From positions 3,148,501 to 3,212,500 of the forward strand of contig JAZAYU010000053.1 of NCBI GenBank assembly GCA_038501625.1: DNA of 64,000 nucleotides, read 5' to 3'. Numbering within the stretch: position 1 is the stretch's first letter; every line of letters begins with the position of its first letter. Shown piece after piece: positions 48,118 through 60,100 of the stretch. A model generated the notes under the pieces. It had not been told where the DNA came from. It worked only from the letters and a program-made list of their open reading frames with translations, and made no database searches. The stretch is from Corbicula japonica (Eukaryota; Mollusca; Bivalvia; Venerida; Cyrenidae). A program made the position numbers and the translations under genes.

Positions 48118-51100
48118 AGAACATTTTAGGAATGGTATTCATCTTCCTCTTCATTTCTTCTGTCATAGGTGGTTCCTCCTCCGTGAGGTCCCGGATTCCC
48201 TCTGAGTGTTGTTTCCGTCCCGCTAGTTCCAGTATGGCCTTCGCTTCCATATCCTTGTCCAGGATACTTGTCTTAGCAAACTGAAACATTGTACCACAAA
48301 ATCTGTGGTAAAGACCACTTCTCAATACAGTCCACCTTCCTTAGCAAAAATGTATTTCCTTAATAGTTTAACTAATCACTGACCTAAGATGTACTCTAGT
48401 GTGTGTTTCTTGATTAAGGATAATAGAAATTAAATATAGGTGTAGTATCTGTTTATCAGTGATAAAGCAAAGCTATTACTTAAATTAGAGGAAATATGAA
48501 ATTGTTTTAATTGAAGTACTCAACTATGTTCTACTCTCTCCTACAACACTTACATCTACAGTAAAATCTTAGTTCCATAAAAAAAGAAGTCGCATCATAT
48601 AGGAATTTTATATACAGAAAGATTTTTTTATTATCTTTTCCATAGGGAAAAATATACATGACACCACAAAACTAAATTAATGACTTCATACTAAATATTA
48701 AAACATTATTATCATGCAAGGTTTAAAGTATTACATGTATCTTAAGAAACATTTGCAAAAGTTTCTTTATTATGCAAGAAAAAGAGCTTTACACATGAAA
48801 ATGAATATATGAATGAGAATTCTTGTTCCTTGAGACAACTGGGCAGTGCCTCAGCACCCAATGCAGACATTGTCCCCCTTATTATGAGATTTTTCTATCT
48901 CTGCATCCAGCATTTGTAAGATACTTGTAGTGTTTTGAACAGTGTAGCGAGATTGTGCAGCATTCAGACTGTATAAGAGATGTTACCTCCTCCTCATCAG
49001 AATCCTGCTCTTTTTTCTTCTCCGGTCCCACAGCCCATACTTCTATACAGTCAACATGGAAGTCTGGACTAGCAGACAGCTGTGGGCTCCCATATGTTGT
49101 ACACTTAGGCACTGCCTTGCTGTGTCCATTGTTGAATGAGTTGTCTATCCACAAACCAAAGTACTGCAACTGTCCACCTAAACCCTAGGGTTACAAACCT
49201 TAAGAATTACTTGAATATCATTTCTGTATTCAAAACCCTTAACCCTCCTTCCATATATGTGTTTATCTCATGGGAGAACAGTGCAGACCTGGATTAGCTG
49301 ACACATCTGTGCCATTGTCGATAATGGCCTTGTTTTTTTAATTTATAGGTTTTTAGTTCTTATCCGTGGTTTCATCACATTTCATTAAAATAAGATTGGA
49401 TTGTACATACCAGTTAAATATCCTAATTTGAAAATAGTTCCCTTTCTATTTTCCATTCAATTTCTCAAAGTCACAAAGATGTACATACAAAAAGCCTGAT
49501 GTTAAAGAAACTTGCAGAAGAGGTATAAGAATGAAACACACTCAAATCAAAGCATTTACAGACTCATACCAAGATAATCACTTCTAGCACTCAAAGTTAA
49601 GCAAATTCCTATCAATTCCCATATGTTAAAATAAATATTAACATGACTTGACGTTTTTTCCGTTAAATTTGCTGTGAATTATTACACGATAATTCACAGC
49701 GTGTGGGCATGGCTATTACTAAATACCTGTCGGTATAAAATTATCACGTGACAATTGTTACCCACGCGTAATATGGTGATACCACAGCAATAGAATAATG
49801 TTTATTTTATATATTTAGATAAAATACTATAATTAATTTCCGCTATTTTGCAGCAACGTCAAGTTGACTTTAACACGCTTTTTTAAAGACGTCACGTCAT
49901 TTCCGTTGTTTACGTGTTATTTCCTGGTGCAGTATTAAACCATTGGAATGACAAATACGGTTCGAACGACAACTGGAGAGTGCTGGATGCGCGGTTGGAT
50001 GGACATGTATTCAAGTTTGTTATTTAATCTTTTAATTGTTATCAGTTTTTGAATTATGGAGATGTTTAGGGAGTAAACACTAACTGCCAACCTTAAAAAC
50101 CATGTGCTTTTATTACAACGCGCTAAAATTGAGTTATGATTATTTCGCTTATTCAGTCAGATATGTCGGGTTAGAATTGAAATAATCAATAGTTTCCGGT
50201 GAATTATCGCAGGATAATTCACGGGACGTCGTTCAGCTGCGTAGATATATATCAGTCGGGGCTATGCCCCTCGTGATATATCCTTACGCATCTGAACTCC
50301 GCCCAGTGAATTATCCTGCGATAATTCACCGAAAGCTATTGATTATTTCTGAAATAATCAAGAGGTAGTGTTTGAAATAGTAAACATCCATTTAATTACG
50401 TCATGTATCACTCAAGTGACGTACTACTTGGCATCATGACGTAGTAATTAAATTAAAGAAAGTGCTCAATCAAGTTCAAGAGAAGCAAGAGTTATTTATT
50501 AATGTATAGATGAAATAAATAGGTAAATAAATCGGCAAGCAGTGCCCCCCTGCGCCCAGATCCCTGTGACCTTGACCTTTGACCTGATCCCATAATCAAT
50601 CGGGTTCTTCTACTCAATAAGGGCTATTACCGTATTTAGTTTGAATGCTCTGGGTCAAGCGGTACTCCATTAATTGACCAGATACGGTTTTTACTCTTCG
50701 GGGCCCCTGTGACCTTGACCTTTGACCTACTGACTGCAAAATCAATAAGAGTCTGCTACTCAATAAGGACATCCATCTTATGAAGTTTGAATGGTCTGGG
50801 TAAAATAGAACTCCTATTATTGAGTGGAAACGGTTTTCCCTCTTCAGGCCCCTGTGACCTTGACCTTTGACCTACTGACCCCAAAATCAATAGGGTTCAA
50901 CAAATCAAAAAGGGCTATCACCCTACGAATTTTGAAGGCTGTGGGTCAAACGGTACTCCAGCTATTGAGCGGAAACGGTTTTCACTCTTCAGGCCCCTGT
51001 GACCTTGACCTTTGACCTACTGACCCCGAAATCAATAGGGTTCTTCTACTCTATAATGGCTATCAACCTATGAAGTTTGAAGTCCCTGGGTCAAAGGGTA

Positions 51101-54100
51101 CTCAAGTTATGGAGCAGAAACGGTTTTCACTCTTCATGCCCCTGTGACCTTGACCTTTGACCAACTGACATCAAAATCAATAGGGTTATTCTATTCAATA
51201 AGGGCTGTCATCCTATGAAGTTTGAAGGCTCTGGGTCAAAGGGTACTCAAATTATTGAGCGGAAACGGTTTTCACTCTTCGGGCCCCTGTGACCTTGACC
51301 TTTGACCTACTGACCCCAAAATCAGTAGGGTTCTTCTACTCAATAAGGGCTATCACCCTATGAAGTTTGAAGGCTCCGGGTCAAAGGGTACTCAAATTAT
51401 TGAGCGGAAACGGTTTTAACTCTTCGGGTCACTGTGACCTTGACCTTTGACCTACTGACCCCAAAATCAATAGGGTTTTTCTACTCAATAAGGACATCCA
51501 TCGTATGAAGTTTGAATGGTCTGGGTCAAAAGGTACTTAAGTTATTGAGCGGAAATGGTTTTCACTCTTCGGGTCACTGTGACTTTGACCTTTGACCTAC
51601 TGACCCCAAAATCAATAGGGTTCTGCTACTCAATAAGGGCTATCACCCTATGAAGTTTGAAGGCTCTGGGTCAAAGGGTACTCGAGTTATTGAGCGGAAA
51701 CGGTTTTCACTCTTCGGGTCACTGTGACCTTGACCTTTGACCTACTGACCCAAAAATCAATAGGGTTCTTCTACTCAATAAGGGCTATCAAATTATGAAG
51801 TTTGAAGGCTCTGGGTCAAAGGGTACTCGAGTTATTGAGCGGTAACGGTTTTCACTCTTTGGGTCACTGTGACCTTGACCTTTGACCTACTGACCCCAAA
51901 ATCAATAGGGTTCTTCTACTCAATAAGGGCTATCACCCTATGAAGTTTGAAGGCTCTGGGTCAAAGGGTACTCGAGTTATTGAGCGGAAACGAAGCATGA
52001 CAGACGGAGTGACGGACAGACAGACAGACGGACAGGGCAAAAACAATATGTCTCCCCCAGAGGGCTCCCCCAGAGGGGGGGGAGACATAATTATGGCCCT
52101 GCCATATAATAATGTCCATCGGGCAATTATTCATAATGGCAGGGCCATTATCAACAAGTGACACTGCTTGCCCATTTATTAACCTATACATCTAAAATCC
52201 ACCTATTGATTTACCCTAGACCAGGGCTAACAGATTACATACAATACTTACTAGGCCATTTGGAAGGGTTTCCTGGCCCTGGTTGAAGTACATATAATTA
52301 CTGTTGTACCCTGTTGAGGTGTAGACACCAAAATAGGGCTTCACCGAAAACAAGAAACAATCTGAACTGCCTGCAAAAAAATTAAAAATGTTGACAAAAT
52401 ACATGACATTGTATAACATGTATGTAACATATAAAGCAAGGACACAAAAAAGGTCAGAGTTTGTACTAAAATTGCCCCTAACTTGTGGATACCAGCAAGT
52501 GTTACATTCTATCAAGTCCAAGATACAGCATATCAAATTACTTATCTAAAAATTAATACTGGGCATGTGAATAACTTACAGACTTTTGATAGCAAAATAA
52601 TAGATACACTGACACACAGGTATTGTCTTTATTACTAACAGAAATACCAAGTTTACTAATATTCTAGATGTCGAAAGAATATAAAGCCTTCTTCCTTGAC
52701 TCATTACAGGATGACACTCTGACTTTCCAATAAACGTTCCACAGGGCCAACTTCAGTCAAACTTACCATAGAAAGTTGGTTTTATCTCCCAACTCTGAGA
52801 AACATAGGCACCAAACACATGTCCATCTTTGTCTTTCACTATAAGCACATTTGGTCCTTTCCCAAGCACAAAACGTGTTAACTGTGCAAAGCTGTCTCCA
52901 TGGAGACTGTTGCTATAGAGCAGTCGCCATATTGACTGATGCTCTCTGGGTAGATGATTGTTTATATATGTGATTGATAATGTATCAAGTATGGTGTGTG
53001 TCTTTTTCCATTCAACATTTGATGCAACTGGCATTAGTGACTGAGTTATACTATGTACACTGTCTTTCTGAAAGAACAAGTCTTTATTTTAAAAACTAGC
53101 AATACTTCTTAATTGTTAAACAACATGCTGACATGATTTTCCTCTGTTGTTTTCTTCAATTCAAAATGTGTTTCATGGGTAAGTAATATTTTTACTTATA
53201 CATGTATTTTTCTATAACCTCTTTACCCCATAAATATATTTATATGCATGTGCTATCAGTGTAGATCCAGAAGTGTCGGAACATTCTTGCCATCTGATCT
53301 TGTTCTACACCATGGTTTCTATGCCAAAAACAACCTAATGAACTCAAGTAAAATGTGCAGAGTCTGATCAGATGGCATGTATGTGCCAGCTGATCTTCAT
53401 CTACAGTTTTTGCCCATGTGACAAAAGTTGTATTTATGGAGTTAAATGTTAATTTCTCAAATATTATGGCAATTATTATCTTTCTATTGTATAAATCAAA
53501 TGCACAATAACAGCCTTTAAAGCAGAAAGTCCTCAGGTACTTAGGAATGCATGTGTATCAATAAAGTCAAAATGTTTGACACGTCTTACAGCAATCACAG
53601 GAAACAGGTGATAGAATAGCCGGTCAAACATCCTCATGAACATAGGCGAGTTGGTGAGATATTTTTCCACTTCATTCTGGTCCATCTCTCCGGTTCCCTC
53701 TTTAATGTCACTTAATGTCTTCTTGGAGAGAAAGTTCAGTGCCAGTCGTGAGATGTCTTCTTTGCTGAAGCTTGATTTCCAGGTCTGACACGGACCATCA
53801 TCCTCGCTAATGAGGAGATAACTCTTGATCACACTCACAATAGTCTGAAATAAACACCACTTTTGTACAGAAAAAATCTCAATCTTGAAATCTCAACTTC
53901 ACATTCTAGCGAATCCAGAGGGGATTTCATGATGTTGCTTGAATTCTCCTCTTTGGCTGCACTGTTTAACTTTCATGGCGATTTTGTTCAAAAAAGTGAA
54001 AATTATCATGTAACTAGTACTCTTAGACTGTCCCCAACGAACATGCTTTCTGGAAATCTTGAATCTAACCCTGTTACCAATTAAGTCTTTCTCACAAGCC

Positions 54101-57100
54101 AATCAGTGAATTTCAACCATAAGCAACAGTGTACTTATTCAACCTTTCTTATTTCATTGTAATCCCAGAACTCTCCATACAATATAATTAATACATTGTA
54201 AAATATATTTTGAGAAGGCAAGAGAAGTAAAATAAAATAACAGACCTTAAGAGCTTTTTTTTAAACAACCTATGAATTTATACAACTATGTCACACTTGA
54301 AGCCAACACTGTACATGACTGTGTCCCTACTAAGCAGTAAGCTACTCTAGAAGATTATAAAGTTCTTGGATCTACTCAGCCACACTAGAAGACTACAGTG
54401 TACATGTGTCCCTACTAAGCTACTCTAGATGACTTTAATGTACAGGTGTCTACTGAGTCATACTAGAAGACTACACTGTTAACATGTCCCTACTAAGCTA
54501 CTCTAGAAGAATATAATGTGCATGTGTCTACTCAGCTACACTAGAAGACTAAGGTGTACATGTGTCTACTCAGCTACACTAGAAGACTACACTGTATATG
54601 TGTCCCTGCTAAGCTACTCTAGATAACTATAATGTACATGTGTCTACTCAGCTATACTAGAAGACTACACTGTATATGTGTCCCTGCTAAGCTACTCTAG
54701 ATAACTATAATGTACATGTGTCTACTCAGCTATACTAGAAGACTACATTGTATATGTGTCCCTGCCAAGTGTCTACTGAGTCTTACTAGAAGACTACACT
54801 GTTAACATGTCCCTACTAAGCTACTCTAGAAGAATATAATGTGCATGTGTCTACTCAACTACACTAGAAGACTACAGTGTACATGTTTCTACTCAGCTAC
54901 ACTAGAAGACTACACTGTATATGTGTCCCTGCTAAGCTACTCTAGATAACTATAATGTACATGTGTCTACTCAGCTATACTAGAAGACTACACTGTATAT
55001 GTGTCCCTGCTAAGCAACTCTAGATAACTATAATGTACATGTGTCTACTCAGCTATACTAGAAGACTACACTGTATATGTGTCCCTGCTAAGCTACTCTA
55101 GATAACTATAATGTACATGTGTCTACTCAGCTACACTAGAAGACTTCACTATTTATGTGTCCCTGCTAAGCTACTCTAGATAACTATAATGTACATGTGT
55201 CTACTCAGCTACACTAGAAGACTACACTGTATATGTGTCCCTGCTAAGCTACTCTAGATAATTATAATGTACATGTGTCTACTCAGCTACACTAGAAGAC
55301 TACACTCTATATGTGTCCCTGCTAAGCTACTCTAGATAACTATAATGTACATGTGTCTACTCAGCTATACTACAAGACTACGCTGTATACGTGTCCCTAC
55401 TAAGCTACTCTAGATAACTATAATGTACATGTGTCTACTCAGCTAGAAGACTACACTGTATATGTGTCCCTGCTAAGCTACTCTTGATAACTATACTATT
55501 GTCCAAAAGAAATGATACCAAAATTTCAATAAAATGTTCGTGTTAGACCTGACCCATCTTTAAATTCTGTTCATGCTTATACAGGATAGATGAAATTTAT
55601 TTTGTGTACACATGCATGATGTTGTCAAAAGGTCTCTCCAATGAATCAGATTAATCTAAATGTATTTTAGCGGTTGGTTTATTGTATGCCCTTGCAAACA
55701 AGTGGTTTCGTTTCTTTTGGACACTAGTATATAATGTACATGTGTCTACTCAGCTATACTAGAAGACTACACTGTATATGTGTCCCTGCTAAGCTACTCT
55801 AGGTAACTATAATGTACATGTGTCTACTCAGCTACACTAGAAGACTACACTGTATATGTATCCCTGCTAAGCTACTCTATAGTTAACTATAATGTGCATG
55901 TGTCTACTCAGCTATACTAGAAGACTACACTGTATATGTGTCCCTGCTAAGCTACTCTAGATAACTATAATGTACATGTGTCTACTCAGCTACACTAGAA
56001 GACAACACTGTATATGTGTCCCTGCTAAGCTACTATAGATAACTATAATGTACATGTGTCTACTCAGCTACACTAGAAGACTACACTGTATATGTGTCCC
56101 TGCTAAGCTACTCTAGATAATTATAATGTACATGTGTCTACTCAGCTATACTACAAGACTACGCTGTATATGTGTCCCTACTAAGCTACTCTAGATAACT
56201 ATAATGTACATGTGTCTACTCAGCTAGAAGACTACACTGTATATGTGTCCCTGCTAAGCTACTCTAGATAACTATACTATTGTCCAAAAGAAATGTTACC
56301 AAAATTTCAATAAAATGTTCGTGTTAGACCTGACCCTTCTTTAAATTCTGTTCATGCTTGTACAGGATAGATGAAATTTATTTTGTGTACACATGCATGA
56401 TGTTGTCAAAAGGTCTCTCCAATGAATCAGATCAATCTAAATCTATTTTAGCGGTTGGTTTATTGTATGCCCTTGCAAACAAGTGGTTTCGTTTCTTTTG
56501 GACACTAGTATATAATGTACATGTGTCTACTCAGCTATACTAGAAGACCATACTGTATATGCGTCCCTGCTAAGCTACTCTAGGTAACTATAATGTACAT
56601 GTGTCTACTCAGCTACACTAGAAGACTACACTGTATATGTATCCCTGCTAAGCTACTCTATAGTTAACTATAATGTACATGTGTCTACTCAGCTATACTA
56701 GAAGACTACACTGTATATGTGTCCCTGCTAAGCTACTCTAGATAACTATAATGTACATGTGTCTACTCAGCTACACTAGAAGACTACACTGTATAGTGCG
56801 ATTATATTAACCTGCCCATTTTGCATACATTATTCGGTGGTTGGTTGTGATATTTTTAACTTTATCACCAAAGCGTGAAAGTCGTCATTATCTCAACAGG
56901 AAATCCATTACTCATGCAGTATATAGGTGTCTTCTTTCCGCTAGGCAGGTATGAAAGCGGAATGGCTCAGTGGTAAAGTGCAGCATTCAAACGCTAAAGG
57001 TATGTGGTTCGAGTCCTGCTAGAGCCATTTTTGTTTTATACTTTTTTTAAGTTAAAGCGTTTATTTACATAAAGTTTCTCGTTTTTGTTATTTTCCACGT

Positions 57101-60100
57101 GGAAACCGTTGTTAATTTCTACATGTATGGCAGATGATCATTAAGAAATATGTAGTTTACACAACGTGTATACGTTTTTAAATGGCGGAACAATCAGTTA
57201 TAGGGCATCTCGGCTCAAAAGCTAAGCAGATTGTTTTAAATGTTTTTAATTATTTCTCATCGGATTCTGGTAAACCTGATACTAAAGCCATATCCAGTAT
57301 TGAAAGAACTTCAAATGCCACTGGTGTCAGCAGACGTACGATTTGCCGGCTTCGGAAGGAGAAAGACAGCACAGGCCAGCTACTGTCTCCTGAGCGTCGC
57401 CAAAGGGGTTCGTACAAGCCTGTCGATGATTTTGACAGAAGCGTTATCCGGAACAAGGTTCACGAGTTTTACGCCGTACGCCGCCAGCTTCCAACACTTG
57501 CAAATTTACACGTTGCTCTAGTGGAAGATATCAGCTATCCGGCAAGTCGTTCTACCCTGAGAAAAACGCTCCACGAACTAGGCTTTTGTTGGAAGAAAAC
57601 GAAAGACAACCGACATGTCCTTATAGAAAAATCGAACGTAATCTCCTTAAGACTTAACTTCTTCAAAAGGAAGCATGAGCTAGAAGCAATTGGCTATAGG
57701 CTTGTATGTATCGACGAAACGTGGATAGATACATCGTACTGTGCCAAGGCCTGCTGGCAAGGTCTGTCAACAAGTGGTGTTGTAGCCCCCTGTAACAAAG
57801 GTCAGAGACTGATTGTGGTTCATGCCGGGTCTAGAGACGGTTTTGTCCCGGGGGCATGCCTAATATATAAGGCATCTGCCTCTACAGGCGACTATCACAA
57901 ACAGATGGACGGCAACAACTTTACCAAATGGCTGACGACCCAGCTTCTTCCCAATCTGGAGGAGCCTTCCGCAATAGTTATGGATAACGCTAGTTATCAT
58001 TCAGTGCAGCTAGACAAGTGCCCGAATTCTACAACAAGAAAAGCTGAAATAAAGGTTAGCTAGTAACTACTTCTTTAGATTAAAAAATAATTCAAGACTA
58101 CAAATATGTGGAGTACGTTTTTGTTTGTATTTTTTTCAGGATTGGCTACGGCGACACAGTATTGCTTTTGAAGAGACCATGCTGCGTGCGCAGTTGCTTC
58201 AGCTCGCCAGACTGAACCGACCCCCGCCTTCCTACGTAATTGATGAACTCATTCGCCAGAACGGCCACGAGGTTCTTCGTCTGCAACCGTATCACCCAGA
58301 TCTGAATGCCATCGAGCTAATATGGAGCCAGCTGAAGTCTCAAGTTCGACAGCGTAATCATACTTTCAGGTATATGTGAAAAATGATCCGCGCATGCAAT
58401 ATAATTGTTTTTCGTAACCGCAACATTGTGTTTTGTATTAAAATTGCGGGAGTGGAGCAACATTTACTACACTATGGTATTGTATTCAATTTTTATTGAT
58501 AACAAATACGATATTATACATTAATTTTAATACACTGTTTCAGACTGGACGATGTACAGAGGTTGGCGTTTACTGTCGTAGGCGAGATCGGGCAAGACAG
58601 ATGGGAAAGTGCGTGCAACCATGTAGAAAAGGTCGGGACTATTTACCAATCGAGAGATGTAGTGATTGACGCTAATATGGACAACTTTGTGATCAATCTT
58701 GCCGATGACAGCAGCGATGATGACGACAGTGACAGTGGCACCGACACCGCAAGTGAAACAGAACTGCTGTGCTATGTTTGAACTATTTTGTACTGATATA
58801 ATTTGTGACATAGAAATATCAATATTACAATAAAAAGTCCATAAAAATAAATCAATAAAGCCCAAAAAACCCATAATGTTTAAAAAAATACACAAATAAA
58901 CAATAAACATCTACAATATAAAACGCCACGAAAAATACTATAGGTCCAAGTACAACTCGAACCCGCGCCAAGCGGTAAACAAAAAAATGTTGTTTGGTAT
59001 TTTCTGCCTTCCTACCAACTGCGCTATAGACGCACGTGGAAGTGAACTCAGTTTTAAACATATACATACAAATGCAAAAGACCAGTCCAAAATAGCAAGG
59101 ATATCCCTGTCTCAAAATAGCACATTCAACCACTGTGTAATGTATCCATAATGGGCAGGTTAATATAATTGCACTATATATGTGTCCCTGCTAAGCTACT
59201 ATAGATAACTATAATGTACATGTGTCTACTCAGCTATACTAGAAGACTACACTATACTTGTGTCCCTGCTAAGCTACTCTAGATAACTATAATGTACATG
59301 TGTCTACTCAGCTACACTAGAAGACTACACTGTATATGTGTCCCTGCTAAGCTACTCTAGATAACTATAATATACATGTGTCTTCTCTGCAACACTAGAA
59401 GACTACACTGTATATGTGTCCCTACTAAGCTACTCTAGACTAGAACTGCTTTTGGGAAAAGCACATGTCTCCCACAAAGGCATCATCTTTGATGATGCAC
59501 AGGATAAAACTGGTGAAGTGAATATAAAGATAGCAATTTATTAAAAGGGCATACGGAAGTTCTGTGCAATATTAGTCATAAACAATGTCACAAATTTTTG
59601 GAGGATCAGGAAAAACATAAGTTTCAATTTCTGATGGGCCATAATCCTGAAGTGCCAGGGTCAATGTGGCTGGTTGTCAAACTTGTTGTCATTAACATTT
59701 TGATATATCAGTGAAGATGCACTGAAAAAAGACCATGAGAGTGAGTGTACAAGGCTATCAAGGCCAATTGTAAATAAATAAATGGGCCATAAGTCTTATG
59801 TGCCGGGGTCAAAGCGGCTGTTTTTTTATTACACAGATAATTATAGCATTTGGTGAACATCATATAATAAAAATAGCAGAAAATGAGAGAAGAACCAAAT
59901 CATGAGTATGGAACAGATATTGTAAAATGAAAACTTAAACAGTGTAAGAAATACCTTTATAGCTGCTTAGCACAGTACTTTCTCATAATGCAATGTACAT
60001 GTATGTAATGTCATGATAGCTATAGTATGTTGGTATTACTCCACTGGATACACATTCTACATTGTTCACATAGATATGGTCAATAATGGTCCTGCCAGCT

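Larger units (their letters stand above)
56794..59176 (+). mobile_element. Apparently intact IS630/Tc1/mariner-group transposon, 2383 bp, TA target duplication
   Basis: Terminal inverted repeats of roughly 36 bp start TAGTGC(G/A)ATTATATTAACC and continue CTGCCCATT...ATACATTA with a few mismatches. The element interrupts the 78-bp satellite: left flank CACTGTA, right flank TATATGTGTCC; removing the element plus one TA restores the satellite unit. It carries one three-exon transposase gene with no stop or frameshift. About 150 bp inside each end is a tRNA-promoter-like sequence, both facing inward. Confidence 0.9.

Noticed and set aside
56956..57027. Functional tRNA gene call
   Set aside because: Boxes and spacing fit, but the standard acceptor and T stems do not pair, so only a tRNA-like call is justified.
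57240..57521. Second plus-strand frame overlapping the transposase
   Set aside because: Shadow frame of exon 1; the main frame holds all catalytic motifs.
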